Origin: Pyxicephalus adspersus
Taxonomy: Eukaryota > Chordata > Amphibia > Anura > Pyxicephalidae
Direction: 5' to 3'
Length of the DNA: 64,000 bases
Assembly (NCBI RefSeq): GCF_032062135.1
Contig: NC_092861.1
Coordinates: 140,099,288-140,163,287, forward strand
In this document: positions 1-12,296 of the stretch, piece by piece
Layout: each line of letters begins with the position of its first letter
Position numbering within the stretch: the stretch's first letter is position 1
Translations under genes and position numbers: made by a program
Notes under the pieces: generated by a model
What the model saw: the letters and a program-made list of their open reading frames with translations, nothing else
Told to the model about the DNA's origin: nothing
The model's database searches: none

Positions 1-1600
1 GAAGGAAAACAGGCAGAGAGTTATCTATATAGATGTGGGAAAAAAAGCTAACAATGAATTTCTCGAACAAGCCAAAGAAACAGTATGAGCAAAGTTCAAA
101 TCTTTCCCTTTTCAATAGTTTATATATGAATTAAATACATTGCATGCAGTTAAAGGATCAGCACATAGAGCTGACTTGTATGGAATTATTAAATTGCATA
201 TGCATCGGAACGCAGGGCAGGTTCAATTTTGTGAGAAGAAAGTTCTGCAATAGACTGGAATGTCTTCTTGCAAGATTTTCACTGCTCAGCCTTTCCAATG
301 AACTCTACCCAGAAGACCAATGATGCCACACCCAGGAATGAGGGTAAGGTAAAGTAAATAAGGCAATAACAAGATTTAAAATACATTAATGCCATCAAGA
401 CTTCATTCATTAATTTTATCTATTGCTTTGTAATTGACTTGATTAGCTTTGCACAAAGTTATCTCCTTTGTTTGGCAACATAAGATGTTCTAAAGCTGAA
501 AGTCGCTCAAGGCCGCACTGATTGATTACAGTACTGTGACAAATTATATAGAGGTTACATATCTCTCCTCCCTGGATACTAAGGTCTCAGGAAGCCGGGT
601 GAGCCAGGTCACTGAACTGCTAGGATTTATAGTGTGAATATGTTTCTAAATGGTTTGGGGGAAGTGATATTATGAAAAACCAAATGCTGCCAGAATTGGC
701 ACCTTTATGTTTAATAGGAGCATGAATCTGTAGATTTATTGCTTTAGTGGAAAGCTAGGGTTAAATTACTTAAGGAATACGGCATGTTCATTTTGTGTAT
801 ACAGATAGTAACTGGCTGCTAAAAGAAACTCTCATTCTTGAGGCCCATAGAGATGCTAGATTTTCACAGCCCAAGGCATAAATCAGTACTTATGTCCCAA
901 AGAGAACCACCATGTTGGATCACCAACTACTAACAATGTAATAATGGATATTTTTTTCCTGCAACATTTTATATTGGGAGAGATCTGGATGTGCCTTTTC
1001 ACACAGGGAAAGGAGCTGGCTGGTGCCCACATGTTTGCTTAGAGGCCTTCTAATTCCTCGGACATGTATAATAAGTTAACACATGCAGTAAATTAGGCAA
1101 AGTGCTGACATTTGCTCTAGATATCATAACACTTGATAAAAACAGCCCCTGGGTATATAATGTGGTAATTTGTTTTTCCTTGTTGCAGTCGATAAGTATG
1201 TTCCCTATAACACTTGATAAAAGGAAAATGAATGACTACATTGTGCATTCCTTTTATAAAGTCATCAGTCTTCTGCATCACTTTCACAGTACCAGTCTTC
1301 CAATGTTTTCCCAATTATGCTCCATTCAAAACAGAAACGAAAATATTTCTCGACCTTGATTATAAACTTTTTAGTTTGCTAAGACTCGTGTGAAATATAA
1401 AATTAATATTGTTTTTCATTCTTTTTTGCATTTCGTTGAAGCCTGTTTTAGAAACTTGGTATCCAAATAGGCTTTTTCTAAGGATAGATGAACACCATTG
1501 TTCTAGACCAGTTACCTGATGGTGATAACAATAGATCATGTTGGTGGAATATGTGTTCATATGGCCACTTGTAGAAAGAGCATAAATAGGAGACATTTAT

Positions 1601-1661
1601 CCAACATGCAGAACTTAGACTTGAGGAGCCTGAACCAACATGCAGAACTTAGACTTGAGGA
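1601..1661. repeat. Short tandem duplication, 34-bp spacing
   Basis: CCAACATGCAGAACTTAGAC plus TTGAGGA appears at 1601-1627 and again at 1635-1661. Confidence 0.85.
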
Positions 1662-2369
1662 TCAAAGTCCAATCCCTTGACTTTAGAGAGAAGATCAAGT
1701 ACCTAGCCAGCTCCAGAACTATACAGGGACCACCATCATGACTCCTGCAGTAGGATGAATGGACAACGTTACAGATTCTCTATTAGCAAGGTTAGAAAAC
1801 CATGCCAAAATTACTTTCAGACAATGTTTACAACTATACCACAAGATTAAATCTCAGTAAATATTTACTTAAAAGTGAATAAGGAATAAATAAGTGGTAA
1901 TAGCTCATTCCCTCTCTCTCGCAGCCTAAATTCCCTATGACTCTCTCTAATAGATGATGAGAAAGAGAACATGGAAAATGTCACTTTATGTTCTCACCCT
2001 CCTCTTCTACACTGACTAATATATTACCAGCCTGCTTTGGCTGCCTTTCAGTCTCAGATGGCTTTAAAAGCCACCCTCTTGTTCTCTGTTCACAGCTCCT
2101 CCGAGTTTCTCCAGCCATCACTGAGCTGCCTTTATTGCCCAAACCATCAGTGAATTAATCACTTTTAAATATTACAACTTAGCTCATTTATAAACATGCC
2201 ATTTAGATGTAATAACTCAGCAGATTCATATTTTGCAATTGTACGTAGCATGTGATATGTAAACCACACGGTCATGCTTATACTAAGCTTAAGTAAATAA
2301 TTATTCCTCAGTTATACAGTGCATGTGTTTGTGAATGGCACGATTTAAATCCAGAACGATAGATCACAA

Positions 2370-2800
2370 TCTTTCTTTCTCTCCCTGTTCCCTTTTTTTC
2401 TCCAGCGTTTCTATTTTTTATTGCTCCAATCTTGGTCGTTCTCTCTTTCTATGGCACTTATGTTTGCTCCCTTCCTTTGTCTCAATCCTTGTCCTGTTTT
2501 TTTTTTAATACCACATTTTCTCTCCATCTCTTTTAATATCTGTCCTCTTTTCTTTCTACCTTTCTCTTGCAATACTAGTCTCTCCATGCCTGCCAATATC
2601 TCTACTCATTTGCCTTATTGCCCCAACTTTCCTTCCTCTCCCGCTTCCTTCTTTCATGCTCCATCCTTCTCAGATTTGCCCAAATTTGCACTTTGTCTGT
2701 CTTCCTTATCAATCCCATCCCCTTTCTTTCCTCTCATGCTACCCCCATAAAGTTCCTTATCTCCCCTCTTCCTCCAGGCATTATGCCTAAGGAAATCCTG
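2370..2800. repeat. Pyrimidine-rich low-complexity block
   Basis: C/T-rich sequence with recurring TTTCTCTCC/TCTCTCCAT words, likely a degenerate microsatellite. It produces spurious ORFs on both strands. Confidence 0.6.
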
Positions 2801-2954
2801 TTATCAACTTAAAATAAAATCCAGCAAATGCTTAATTTTCACATTGTGCACTTCATACTTCATGCCTCCTACTCTTCTCTGACCCAGCTTCCTCATCCCT
2901 CCCTTCACTTTGCTACATAAGGGGGTGAGTAAAGAAGAACACAAAACTACCAGA

Positions 2955-3060
2955 TTATTGTTATTATTATTATTATTGATAAACAGGATTTAAATAGCGC
3001 CAACATATTATGCAGCGCTGTAGATTGACAATTTTTAGCCTTATGGGCTGCTGACATCCC
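2955..3060 (-). mobile_element. SINE-like tail fragment, minus strand
   Basis: (TTA)n followed by TTTAAATAGCGCCAACATAT and TATGCAGCGCTGTAG, the reverse complement of the common tail. Confidence 0.6.
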
Positions 3061-4438
3061 ATCCGACGTGGCAGCACCCAACCAAAGTCTTCAGGTTTTT
3101 GAATGTCTACACAAGGAAGTATTTACAGGTAAATAGGCCTATATATATATTCAATACCCATAGAATCTCTAAGAAGACTGAAGCTGAAATGAAATGCCTG
3201 GGTCACTTATATAACTCCACCAGCAAATTTTACATTGTATGGCGGTGTTTAAAATTAATATATTGTAAAAAAACAATTATTCCCTTGTGTTTTTATACCC
3301 TTTCTTAAATTGTATCTAAACCCAAGAACAATAATAAAAGGTATATTACAAGGCACAATCTATTTATTCTCCAGCTCCGATTATTTTGTTTATTCAATGA
3401 AAAAAAGATTCTGATCACAGGAAATAATGGATCACTGTTTGCTAAAATATATCTTTGAATGATATGTTATTCTATATTTATTCTACATATTTATATGATG
3501 TCTTATTCTATATTTGTGATTTTTGTTTTGCTATTATTTGCATCTCTAACAAGGTAAATAATATAATTTGGATATTAAGGTTGCACACTGATTAAATGTT
3601 GCCATACAACACTACGAAATGAACTCTTTTGGCACAGCGCATGGAACGATGGCTGAGATGAAGGTTGAGCGTTAGTCTTATTTCTCTCTAGTAGATTGGG
3701 GATGTCTGTTTCTGCTTGTTTTGTTCTGCTAGCGGAGCAGCATCTAGGAAATGGCTGTAGATTAGAACAATATTTACCTTATAATTTTGCCCCCAAGGCT
3801 TTCCAAATACCATATAATCTTTGATGCCAATTGAAAACTAATTGAAAACAAAAGTCTCATATATTCAGAGCATGAGAGTATATGCAGGGTTTACAGCAAG
3901 CCTGACCTAAGTTATTAGCTGTACTACGATTACAAATTTATACAATAAAATACTACAGTATGCATATTTAAAGAAATCGTAAAATGTTAGAATGTAAATT
4001 ACAGGAAAAGACCAATTGTTCCTTTTAGATGACCCAATTACTGACGTTCTATGTGATTCTCAGGCTTGTTTTAGCTCATATTTACAAAAATCCACAGAAA
4101 AAATGTCAAGATTCAAATATGGTGCATGGGTAAGGCTTCCACTGAAAAATCGGAGAATCTACTGCTTATGGGAGGATAATCTTTGAAGACAGTTTGATTG
4201 TGTCACCACATTAACCTTCCCTCTATTGTCTATGGATATCTGCATGCATAGACATCTAAATTTGTCTTTGCTTAATCAAGGCTGCAGAATCATAGAACTC
4301 TGAAGAATCAATGGTCTGATAACCTCATCCTAGGTGGTTGATTCATCTCCTAAATATCAATACTTAAAAAAAATAGAGAAAATATATGATTTAGTAACTT
4401 GATATTATTCTTGCATTGTTTCTGAATCCTGTCTAGAA

Positions 4439-4776
4439 GGGTAGCACGGTGGCTCAGTGGTTAGCACTCTGGCCTTTACAGCACTGAGTCCCAAGTTTGA
4501 ATCTCAGCCCGGTCACTATCTGCATGGCGTTTGTGGGTTCTCCCTGTGTTTGCGTGGGTTTCCTCCAGGTACTCTGATTCCCTCCCACATTCCAAGAGCA
4601 TGCAGTTAGGTTAACTGGCTTCCTCCCAAAAAATTGACCTTAGAATGTGGTAATGACATATGACTATGGTAGGGACAATAGATTGTGAGCCCCTCTGAGG
4701 GACAGCTAGTGACATGACTATGGACTTTGTGAAGTGCTGTGTAGTATGTCGAAGCTTTATTAATGTAATAATATTA
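4439..4776 (+). mobile_element. tRNA-headed SINE-like element, full copy
   Basis: It starts GGGTAGCACGGTGGCTCAGT, containing an RNA polymerase III A-box-like TGGCTCAGTGG and a B-box-like AGTTTGAATCTC about 50 bp on. It ends in a tail with GACTTTGTGAAGTGCTGTG and an AATAAT-rich terminus. The same tail occurs several times in the window. The tRNA-derived SINE label is from box structure and general knowledge; the family name is not certain. Confidence 0.65.
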
Positions 4777-6529
4777 GAGAATTCATTTTTTGTAGGCGGG
4801 GGACCAACTAACTGTCCTGGATGGAATATTAAATTCAAGCAGCACTAGAAGACCCAGCAGCCTTCAGTAGTTTTTGGAAGGAAAACTATTTCCATGCATA
4901 TTGGTTTTCAACAAGCGTAACACAGAACTGTTTACATTTTCCTAGCAACATAAGACTTTTCCTGCATTCCGTCCTTGTTGGTCTTCATCTAGATGAGCAC
5001 AAGGCTGGATTCCATCTGGCTTATGCCAAGCCCAGGCTCTATCTGGCAGCTAATGATCTAGGGGCTTTGTCTCCTTTTAGAAAAGGAAGCTTATTTAAAT
5101 GAAGTCAATGGAATTCGAGTCTCCCAGCAGTAAATCACATCATCAGAAAGGTCAAAGTTCTGGTCAATTTCCAGACTAATGATGTTTAAAACAAATAAAT
5201 ACTTGCCTAATACAAGAAAAGCAGTCATAAATTTGAAAAGTTGCATACATCATACTGGAAGACCCAAAGTGGCAAAGAATAATAATGAAATGGAAAAACA
5301 AAAATGTAATATTGCTGAGGTTTCACTATAACCTTTTTTTAACAGCTTTGGTCTTGAGAAATAAAAGGTATTGAGGCATTAAGAGACTTTTCAGACCCCG
5401 GGTGTAAAACCGAGTGACTGGCAGCTCAGCAATTGCTGCTGGGTGGCAAGGAGAGGAAAACTGCACCGAGGGTAACCCGATTTGTATGTGGCTGTGGCTG
5501 TGGCACATATGTTTAAAGAACATGTTACATGTTAGATTGATTTTGGGGATCACACAGCGATCTGCTACAGCCACATGCAAAAAATTATTTCTAATATCTT
5601 CCATTCAATTGAATAGGAAATGTTGGGAGTGTGGGTGAGCATGTGCCGGAACCCTGTGGTTGACCATGGGCCCGAAATGTTCTCACAGCTAGAATTTAGT
5701 CTATATTGATTGTATATTGCCTTTCCTGTCCCCACCCTCCATTTCCTGAATATGCTAATGAAAAAATCTGAATCAAAATTATTAATATAATATATTACAG
5801 TTTATCAGTCCATACATGTGGTGGCTGTATTAGTTTCCTTTTTGCAGGTTTTTTTTTGTTTGTCAGCCCTGGCTTCTTTTCTGATTTGGGCTACAAATCT
5901 CTCATCCCCTAATTGCCTTTACCTAAGAAAACTATTGCAGCCACATCTAAGGACACCTTGCAATATAACACATTTCTGTTTTTGGATAAACTTAAATAGC
6001 TTCATTTTATTTAAAAAATTTAAAAAAGGAGATTATTATAAATGCCTGACAGGTTCTCTTTAAACCCTCACTATATGAGCATTTGACAGATTCTTTAAAA
6101 GCGCATACCTCACCCAGCCTGTAGTATTTAATAAGGATTTGTTTTTAGCCCAAAAAAGCCTTGTGACCAGATTTTCATTGTTTTACATCGCCGGGATTAC
6201 CTTCAATCTGATTTTAATCACTCTTAATGACCAGTTATTTCAGCCCCAGCAAACCTGACTGCATTTACTACCAATTTTAGCTACCAGTTGGAAGGCGGCC
6301 CAAGGTTCCTTTTCAGCTGTCACCTGCCGGTACACTCTAGGTCGGTGACCCCGTGGCGGCACTGCATGCCTTTACTAAACAGTTCACACCATCCTCGCCT
6401 TTGTGTAAACCAACAGAAACTTTTGAACTTTTCTCTTGTAGTTTTATTGGCTGTCTGATATTGCACAATCATTTTGCTTTCATAAAGCTAAATTCCTGGG
6501 AATAGTTCATATTTTAAAGACCTTAGGGT

Positions 6530-6725
6530 CGTTCACACTGGAATATCGTGAATGATTCCCAACGCATGAAAACTAAGTTCTGCTTCATTTTTTGAATGCA
6601 ATGCAAAGCAATGCACAGAGCCTATGTATATGCATTGCAGCACACTGTAGGTGTGCTCGGGGTTGGGCGCAACTAACTCTGCATTGCAATGTATATCTAC
6701 AATGCATTACCATGCATTGCAGTTA
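6530..6725. repeat. TGCATTGCA-rich dispersed repeat
   Basis: Begins GGGTCGTTCACACTGGAATA and holds many GCAATGCA/TGCATTGC words; resembles the block at 47410-47658. ORFs over it are probably spurious. Confidence 0.5.
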
Positions 6726-7094
6726 TATTTGTTATAAGCATGTCACCTTTCCTGGTGTGAGCAAGTTTCACTCACCCCAATGCTTGTATAAAAGTAATCG
6801 GTCCAGGTGTTTGCATAAAATTTCTCTTTTGTTTGGTTTACAATTCAGGAAAAATGCATGCAGTAGGCATGTTTCCAGGACTACATCTTCCAAGATCCTT
6901 TTGCATTGGGGCATGCCGTTCAGACACAAGGCAGGGGTAATGTTTTGCTAGAAAGGAAGCCAATGTATCCATATGGAGTGGGACAGTAAGGGAGTTCTGC
7001 ATACTAGATTAACAACATTACTCTGGATGTCAATGCAGAAAATAGAAGTGGGTTAGCAGCCCAAACGGGAAATCAAGAGCACATTTCATGCAAC

Positions 7095-7319
7095 GGCCCT
7101 GATTTATTAAAGCTCTCCAAGGCTGGAGAGAATACACTTTCATCAGTGAATCTGGGTGATAAAACAAACCTGGAATGGATTTGTTCAAAGTCATTTGATA
7201 TTGGCTAGCAAATGTTTTGAATCCTGGACCAGATCCATTCCAGGTTTGTTGGATCTCCCAGCTTCTCTGTTAAAAGTGTATCCTCTCCAGTCTTGGAGAG
7301 CTTTAATAAATCAGACCCA
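7095..7319. mobile_element. Palindromic MITE, family P1, copy A
   Basis: About 225 bp whose two halves are near reverse complements. The left has GATTTATTAAAGCTCTCCAA and the right TTGGAGAGCTTTAATAAATC; the centre has GACCAGATCCATTCCAGGTT matching its partner. Nine members of this family lie in the window. A full-length hairpin is possible, with no coding capacity. Confidence 0.8.
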
Positions 7320-8127
7320 ATGTGTATTTTATTGCAGTACTAGCAAGGATAAACAAGGGGGAAATGTGCATATAAAGAACAGATCTTTTTATTTTGCCAT
7401 GGAATGCACTTTAAATGGAATTATGGGAAAACATTGCTTTTTGTGAATTTATATGCCAGCGATATTTTTAAATCTCCTACATTAATTATCAAAGGAAGTG
7501 TGAGGATGCCAATGCTCTTCCCAGTGCTGGCCAGGTAATTACGCTCCGTGGCTGCACACAGGGAAAAGCTTTGGAAGTCTTTCTGTACAGTGCAGCGGGG
7601 TTGCTGAAACAACGCGAGGAGTACATTATAATTTAAAGTGCAATAAATGTTTTACAACTCCAACATTTTTAAAGCTTAAGGCCTACATTTTTTTGTAACC
7701 CGATCAGGGTTCACCTTGTTAAACCTTGTTTTATGTGAACGCTGGGTTTCACGTGCTGTTTCACTGGATTTGCAGAGTAATTGTTAATATCGCTTTTCAC
7801 ACTTGGTGTTGTTCAAAGGAATCTTTTTTTTTTTCCTATCGAAAACAGTGAGGGCGACGCATGACGGGTAACTGCTCCATATGTTATCCTGCTCGCTCCT
7901 CTCCCCCTCCTCGCTATAACAAGCATTTTATTAAGGATTTGAAACTCTGCAGAACGGGATAATTCAGCCGTTCAGAAAGCATGTGTTCTGTTTTACTACA
8001 AACACTTTCATTTCCTAGTTTTACAATGATTATTGTTATTACGCAGCATTGATACATTTAGATTTATACACGGCTATTTACAGTTCAAGGCTTCGACTTT
8101 CTGTTTTACCAAAAACAATCAGATGCT

Positions 8128-8190
8128 GAACTTATAAAGCAGTGAATGTGACATTCACCAAACACTGGTGGAGAATCTTCCAGGGCCATG
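8128..8190. mobile_element. Palindromic repeat, family P3, half copy
   Basis: Shares TTATAAAGCAGTGAAT, GTGACATTCACC and TGGTGGAGAATC with the copy at 12150-12296; the second arm is absent. Confidence 0.5.
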
Positions 8191-8540
8191 TGTTTTATAT
8201 GGCACTGACTGATTAACTATCAGGGAAAGTTTACTATGGAATATATTCTATAGGATTCTTTTAACTTATTATAAGGTTTTTTTTTTTTTTTGTAATACTG
8301 ATTTCAGATTATATTCTGATAAGATTCCAACAGCTTCCTTTGAAAGTCCTATGAACTTTAGGGAGATTCTAAAAAAACACCATTCTCCATTCCTCTAATA
8401 AATGCGTTGGTGAAAAAACAAGACTACGGCTGCACCATTGACAAAGGAGTTCTTGTATCTCCTCCGGACATAATTACACTGTGATGACATGTATCACTCA
8501 ACAGAAAGTTAAATGAACATCATTTAAAGTGAATACTTAC

Positions 8541-8648
8541 CAGCTTTAGGTACATTAGTGGCATTGGACAGATACAAGCCATTCTTGTATAAGTAAAGTA
8601 CCCTTTCAAACTGGGCAGCCGTTTCGTCTATTCCCCAGCGCAGTTCTC
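8541..8648 (-). CDS. PKDCC: PKDCC coding exon 5: C-lobe segment (last exon visible)
   Basis: A 108-bp exon that enters with the split glycine codon 375 and ends after residue 410 in phase 1. It has an acceptor ATTCAG|GAGAAC and a donor GCTG|GTAAGT. It encodes GELRWGIDETAAQFERV, followed by YLYKNGLYLSNATNVPKA, aligning with the GELAWGVDET region of mammalian PKDCC, and it contains another NAT sequon. No ATG-initiated ORF of reportable size covers it; it was found by following the splice frame from exon 4. The remaining C-terminus (in mammals the segment with the CWPSYHHGGC and TTWTG motifs, about 80 residues) was searched for by eye on the minus strand of 1-8540 and not found. Confidence 0.92.
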
Positions 8649-8884
8649 CTGAATAATGAAATAGATTTGTTATAGCAGAAGTCAGGGGCAGAGCAGGTTT
8701 TGGATCATTGTCATAACTAAATGTTAGCTGTGTGGTGCTGTCAGTATAATAGTGGAACTTTTATTTATACAATACTGAATACATTACTGGAACAAAATGT
8801 GACTTTAGGCTAGAATTATTTTTCCACATTGTGGTGACCTACAGTAACATGCGCTTCTGAGCAGCAGTGTCAGCTATCATGAAA

Positions 8885-9420
8885 TGGAAGAAGAAATAAA
8901 AAGAAATGAAAATTAGATGGGAAAGGGAAGGGAAATATATTAAAGAAATGTCTGAAAAGGAAGGGAAGGAAAAGGGAAGAAATAAAGGACAGAAAGACAG
9001 AAATAAAGAAAGATTGCAGGAGAATGGAGGGGAAGCAGGAAGAAGAAAGGAAGGAAGGAGAGAAAGAAAGAAAGAAAGAAAGAAAGAACGAAAGAAAGAA
9101 AGAAAGAAAGAAAAATTTTGCAGGAGAATGGAGGGGAAGCAGGAAGAAGAGAAGAAAAAGAAAGAAAGAAAGAAAAGATAGGGGAAGAAAAGAAAAGAAG
9201 GAAAGAACAGAAATGGCAAGCGAGGGAAAGGGGGAGGAAGGAAGGAGAGAAGAGAAGGAAAAGAAAAGGGATGGGAAAGAGTCAGAAGGAGGAAAGAATG
9301 AAAGAATGAATGAATGACTGAAGCCAGGAAGGACGGAGCAGCGAGTGGAATGAAAGTAAGAAAAGGGATTCTGATGAGAAAGGAAAGAATGAAGAGAGGA
9401 AGGAGACAGATTTTGATGAG
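8885..9420. repeat. Polypurine tract with (GAAA)n core
   Basis: About 500 bp of almost pure A/G on the plus strand, with a (GAAA)n core at 9058-9112 and an inner duplication of about 104 bp (GCAGGAGAATGGAGGGGAAG at 9016 and 9120). In the PKDCC transcript it is a long C/U tract in intron 4, starting about 240 nt upstream of the exon 5 acceptor. ORFs in it are low-complexity artefacts. Confidence 0.9.
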
Positions 9421-9906
9421 TGGAAAGGTTTAAAGGCCCATTAAACCTTACTGTAAAATGTTGAGAATTGATTCCAGGCGCAATAAAACAGTGCGTGATC
9501 ACAGATTTACTATTTGTTTAGCTGGTGGAATTCTCAAAGCTATAACAACAGAGACTATTCCTGACCATCATACTTCAGAGAAGGTAAAATATTCTTTTTG
9601 GAAAATAAGTGATCTCTCTGTTGATGTCTGAATAAACCTCATCTGTAAGTTACAGATGGAACGCTCAAATTATTAAATGCTTCCAGTGGATTGGAGAACT
9701 GTAGCTCTAATGCAGTAGGAGACCTGTTGGACCCCTACGGAGAGGTCGCTGCTTACACACAGAAAGTAGCTTACCTTCATTGCAGCATGGTGGCCAGTAA
9801 TAGGCTGCTTCACAATATCAGTGAATGCTTTACATGCCAAATATTCAACAAGACTGAACACTTTAACTGATCATAGGCTGATGACAGGGATAGATTGTCT
9901 ACGTAC

Positions 9907-9986
9907 CTGTGGCATTGACTATAGCATCCAGCAGAGGCCTCAGGGAGGATGGAGCACTGTGCGGTAAGAGATACGTAAAGAAAAAT
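9907..9986 (-). CDS. PKDCC: PKDCC coding exon 4: C-lobe segment
   Basis: An 80-bp exon in the frame continuing from exon 3 (phase 2 in, phase 1 out). It has an acceptor CTGCAG|ATTTTTC and a donor ACAG|GTACGT. After completing arginine 348 it encodes [12 protein letters not shown], then a leucine-rich stretch ending IVNAT, which matches the vertebrate PKDCC C-lobe. The last base plus exon 5 make the glycine of ATGEL. The true frame is not the longest open frame here, so a simple ORF scan misses the exon. Confidence 0.93.
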
Positions 9987-10627
9987 CTGCAGAAAGGAAA
10001 AAAAATCCACATTTAACAACATAAAACTGCTTGTTCTATAAGTGGCCCCGCTCATATAATTAGACTATTTAAAATAAAATTCCAAAGAGCAATAAGCTGC
10101 TCACCTCGTTCAGGAAACACAGCCATATATCATAATAAAAAATACATAACTGACCCTAATGTGGGAGCCTGGCACTGCAGAGACAAGGTCCGCTAGACAC
10201 AAGGCTGCCTTGTAATCACCTGTAAATGCTCCATTAACACAGCCGCTCTCTGCAGAGCTCAGTGCATGGTGGCTATTTGCAGGGATGTCTGGCATGCGCC
10301 TGAAATTTATGGCACTTATATAACCGATGGAAGAACTTCTGAGTTCTGAGTGTGTTCTGCCAGCATTTCAGACCACTAGCGCCAGAGCTCTTGGAAAGGA
10401 ATATCAAAATAATAATGAATTAAACAGTAGTAGGAAAATATAGAGCAGAAAACGTACCTGTAAGAGCCTAGGACTCTTCTAGAGAAAAGAGCTAAGCTAG
10501 CAGATTTCTTTTATTTTATCACTTTTGTACTTTTCTATTTGTATGAGATTCATCAATAGGCAGTGTGATGGTTATAGACTAACTCAGGCAAACTGCTAAC
10601 TTTAAGGACTCTAAAGAAAATTAAAAG

Positions 10628-10680
<53 letters not shown>
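10628..10680. repeat. (TA)n microsatellite
   Basis: Nearly pure TA dinucleotide run with one CA interruption; intron 3 of PKDCC. Confidence 0.95.
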
Positions 10681-10683
<3 letters not shown>

Positions 10684-11238
10684 CAAAAGCATTGCAAAAA
10701 TTGTCAATATTGAACTGAATTTTAAAAAATGTTTTTGCAGGTGGTTGGTGGTGGCCGTGAAACATTTACTACATGCAGTGCCCAGGGGTGGTTTGTAGCC
10801 TTAGCCGTCTCCATAGACTTGATTTGAAACTGCCTATGCAAGATTTTTTGCAAGATTTTTTTCTTTTCAAGAAGTTGCAATACAAAAAAAAACAAAAAGT
10901 TAGAAGAAATCCATTCTGCTAGGTTTTTGCTGACGCTTGCAAACGCCTGCATTGAAGAGGCCGGACAGTTAGCGCTCCAGGGCACCTAGCCAGTAGGCAC
11001 CCAAGACTAGTTAACGAAGTAGTAAAATACTGAAGATGTACAGATTGTTGAATGGCCACTATTTACTACTATACAGGAGAGCACAGAGGGGCACCATTGT
11101 CCCCTCTCCATAGAAGAGAAGTGTGCTGTGTCTACAGGGCTCATTCATTTATCTGTCACTGGAAACAATCAGCATCCATCGGATATCTGTATGAGACTTT
11201 AATCTGTGCCATCGATACTTAAGTTCAAAGATTCTGTT

Positions 11239-11575
11239 TATAGGACTAGCATGACACCCAGGGAACAAGCAGCTTCGTCAGTTGATCATGTAGCCATCAC
11301 GATGGATCCAACGTTGGGCCACACATGTCAGAGGATTGTCGCCCGATACAAACAGTCATGCTCATCTTGGGTGAGAATCTAACATTGTACAGCAGTGGCC
11401 AAACGTTGATCCATCGTGATGGCTACATGATCAACAGACGGAGAACAACTGCTATCCAAGTCCAGGGAGAAGAGCACAGCTGGGTGCCGCTCACTCATTC
11501 TCTTCCCTCCCCTCTCCATCCGCCTATTAGTTTATCTGTCAGTCTTTGGCATAAATTGCACGTGTATGCAGCCAT
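11239..11575. mobile_element. Diverged MITE related to family P2 with strong inner inverted repeat
   Basis: It shares the GCTGGGTGCCGCTC and TTCCCTCCCCTCTCC core and a GCACGTGTATGCAGCCAT end with family P2. It also contains a 40-bp imperfect inverted repeat (11281-11321 against 11395-11434, around TAGCCATCACGATGGATC) with a loop of about 73 bp. Located in PKDCC intron 3. Confidence 0.6.
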
Positions 11576-12149
11576 GTTCTAGTGGCTTCCATATTGCTCT
11601 CATGTCACGTTACCCATAATTATCAGCTAAACTCTGTTGTTTGCTTCAACAATGACCGCAGATATCTATTGTCCCTGTAATCCTTGTTTTCTTAACATTT
11701 TGATCCTCTTCTCAGGAGTTTTGATATACTTTAGTGTGCCAAGTAGCCCTCTAATCTTTTTACTAGCAGTCGGCTTGAAATGAATAAAGACTTTCCACGA
11801 GAAGTCCATTGGCTGCAGTTTATTTTCATCACGGCCTTTTACGTTTGCTGAAATCATCGTACTTTGATTAATGTGAAGTGTCATAAATCAGCACACACTG
11901 TCTGTCTGTTGAAAGGAGGAGAGGATCTTTGCCTCTGTAACGCTGAGCTTGCGGGCCTTTGTGAAAGCACAGATTTAGGGCAACAAGGAAAGCTTCTGTT
12001 AGTTCAAAGGGGATTGTAAAAACAAGGCAGATTAGGAGAGCCAGAAAAAGAAAAGTTCAAAAGGTCGAGCCTAAATCATGAGAGTTTAAAAGCACTTGTT
12101 GTAGGCTAATTTAAAGAGCCACTAGGCCTAAAAAAAAGACTGAGGCACA

Positions 12150-12296
12150 CTTAGGGATCTATTTATAAAGCAGTGAATCTGACATTCACTGAAACATTCC
12201 GTGGTGGAGAATCAATTACTACTATTGAAAAACATGTACCTTTCTGCATCTGGGAATGTTGCGGTGAATGTCAGCTTTGTAAATAGACTCCTGAAA
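12150..12296. mobile_element. Palindromic repeat, family P3
   Basis: Inverted arms ATTTATAAAGCAGTGAATCT plus GACATTCAC and GTGAATGTCAGCTTTGTAAA. A related half copy lies at 8128-8190 (AACTTATAAAGCAGTGAATG, CCAAACACTGGTGGAGAATC). Located in intron 3. Confidence 0.6.

Larger units (their letters stand above)
1..8540 (-). other. PKDCC intron 5 or 3' flanking DNA
   Basis: No exon is recognisable here on either strand. It holds short direct repeats, a pyrimidine-rich block (2370-2800), SINE-like fragments, two palindromic MITE remnants and otherwise unremarkable A+T-rich DNA (1-1600, 1670-2370, 3070-4430, 4780-6520 and 7320-8120 show nothing I can name). Because the PKDCC reading frame is unfinished at 8541, this is probably intron 5, with the final exons to the left of the window. 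Confidence 0.6.

Noticed and set aside
880..935. Minus-strand HGGS-like reading near a GTGGT motif as the missing PKDCC exon with the YHHGGC signature
   Set aside because: Only three or four residues agree, stops lie directly upstream and the neighbouring residues do not match the family.
4440..4520. Possible tRNA gene because of A-box and B-box motifs
   Set aside because: No cloverleaf with a proper acceptor stem; it is the head of a SINE-like repeat also present in reverse at 46405-46728.
8839..9502. Several ORFs rich in Lys/Glu/Arg or Ser/Phe/Leu, up to 210 residues
   Set aside because: Low-complexity translation of the polypurine tract.
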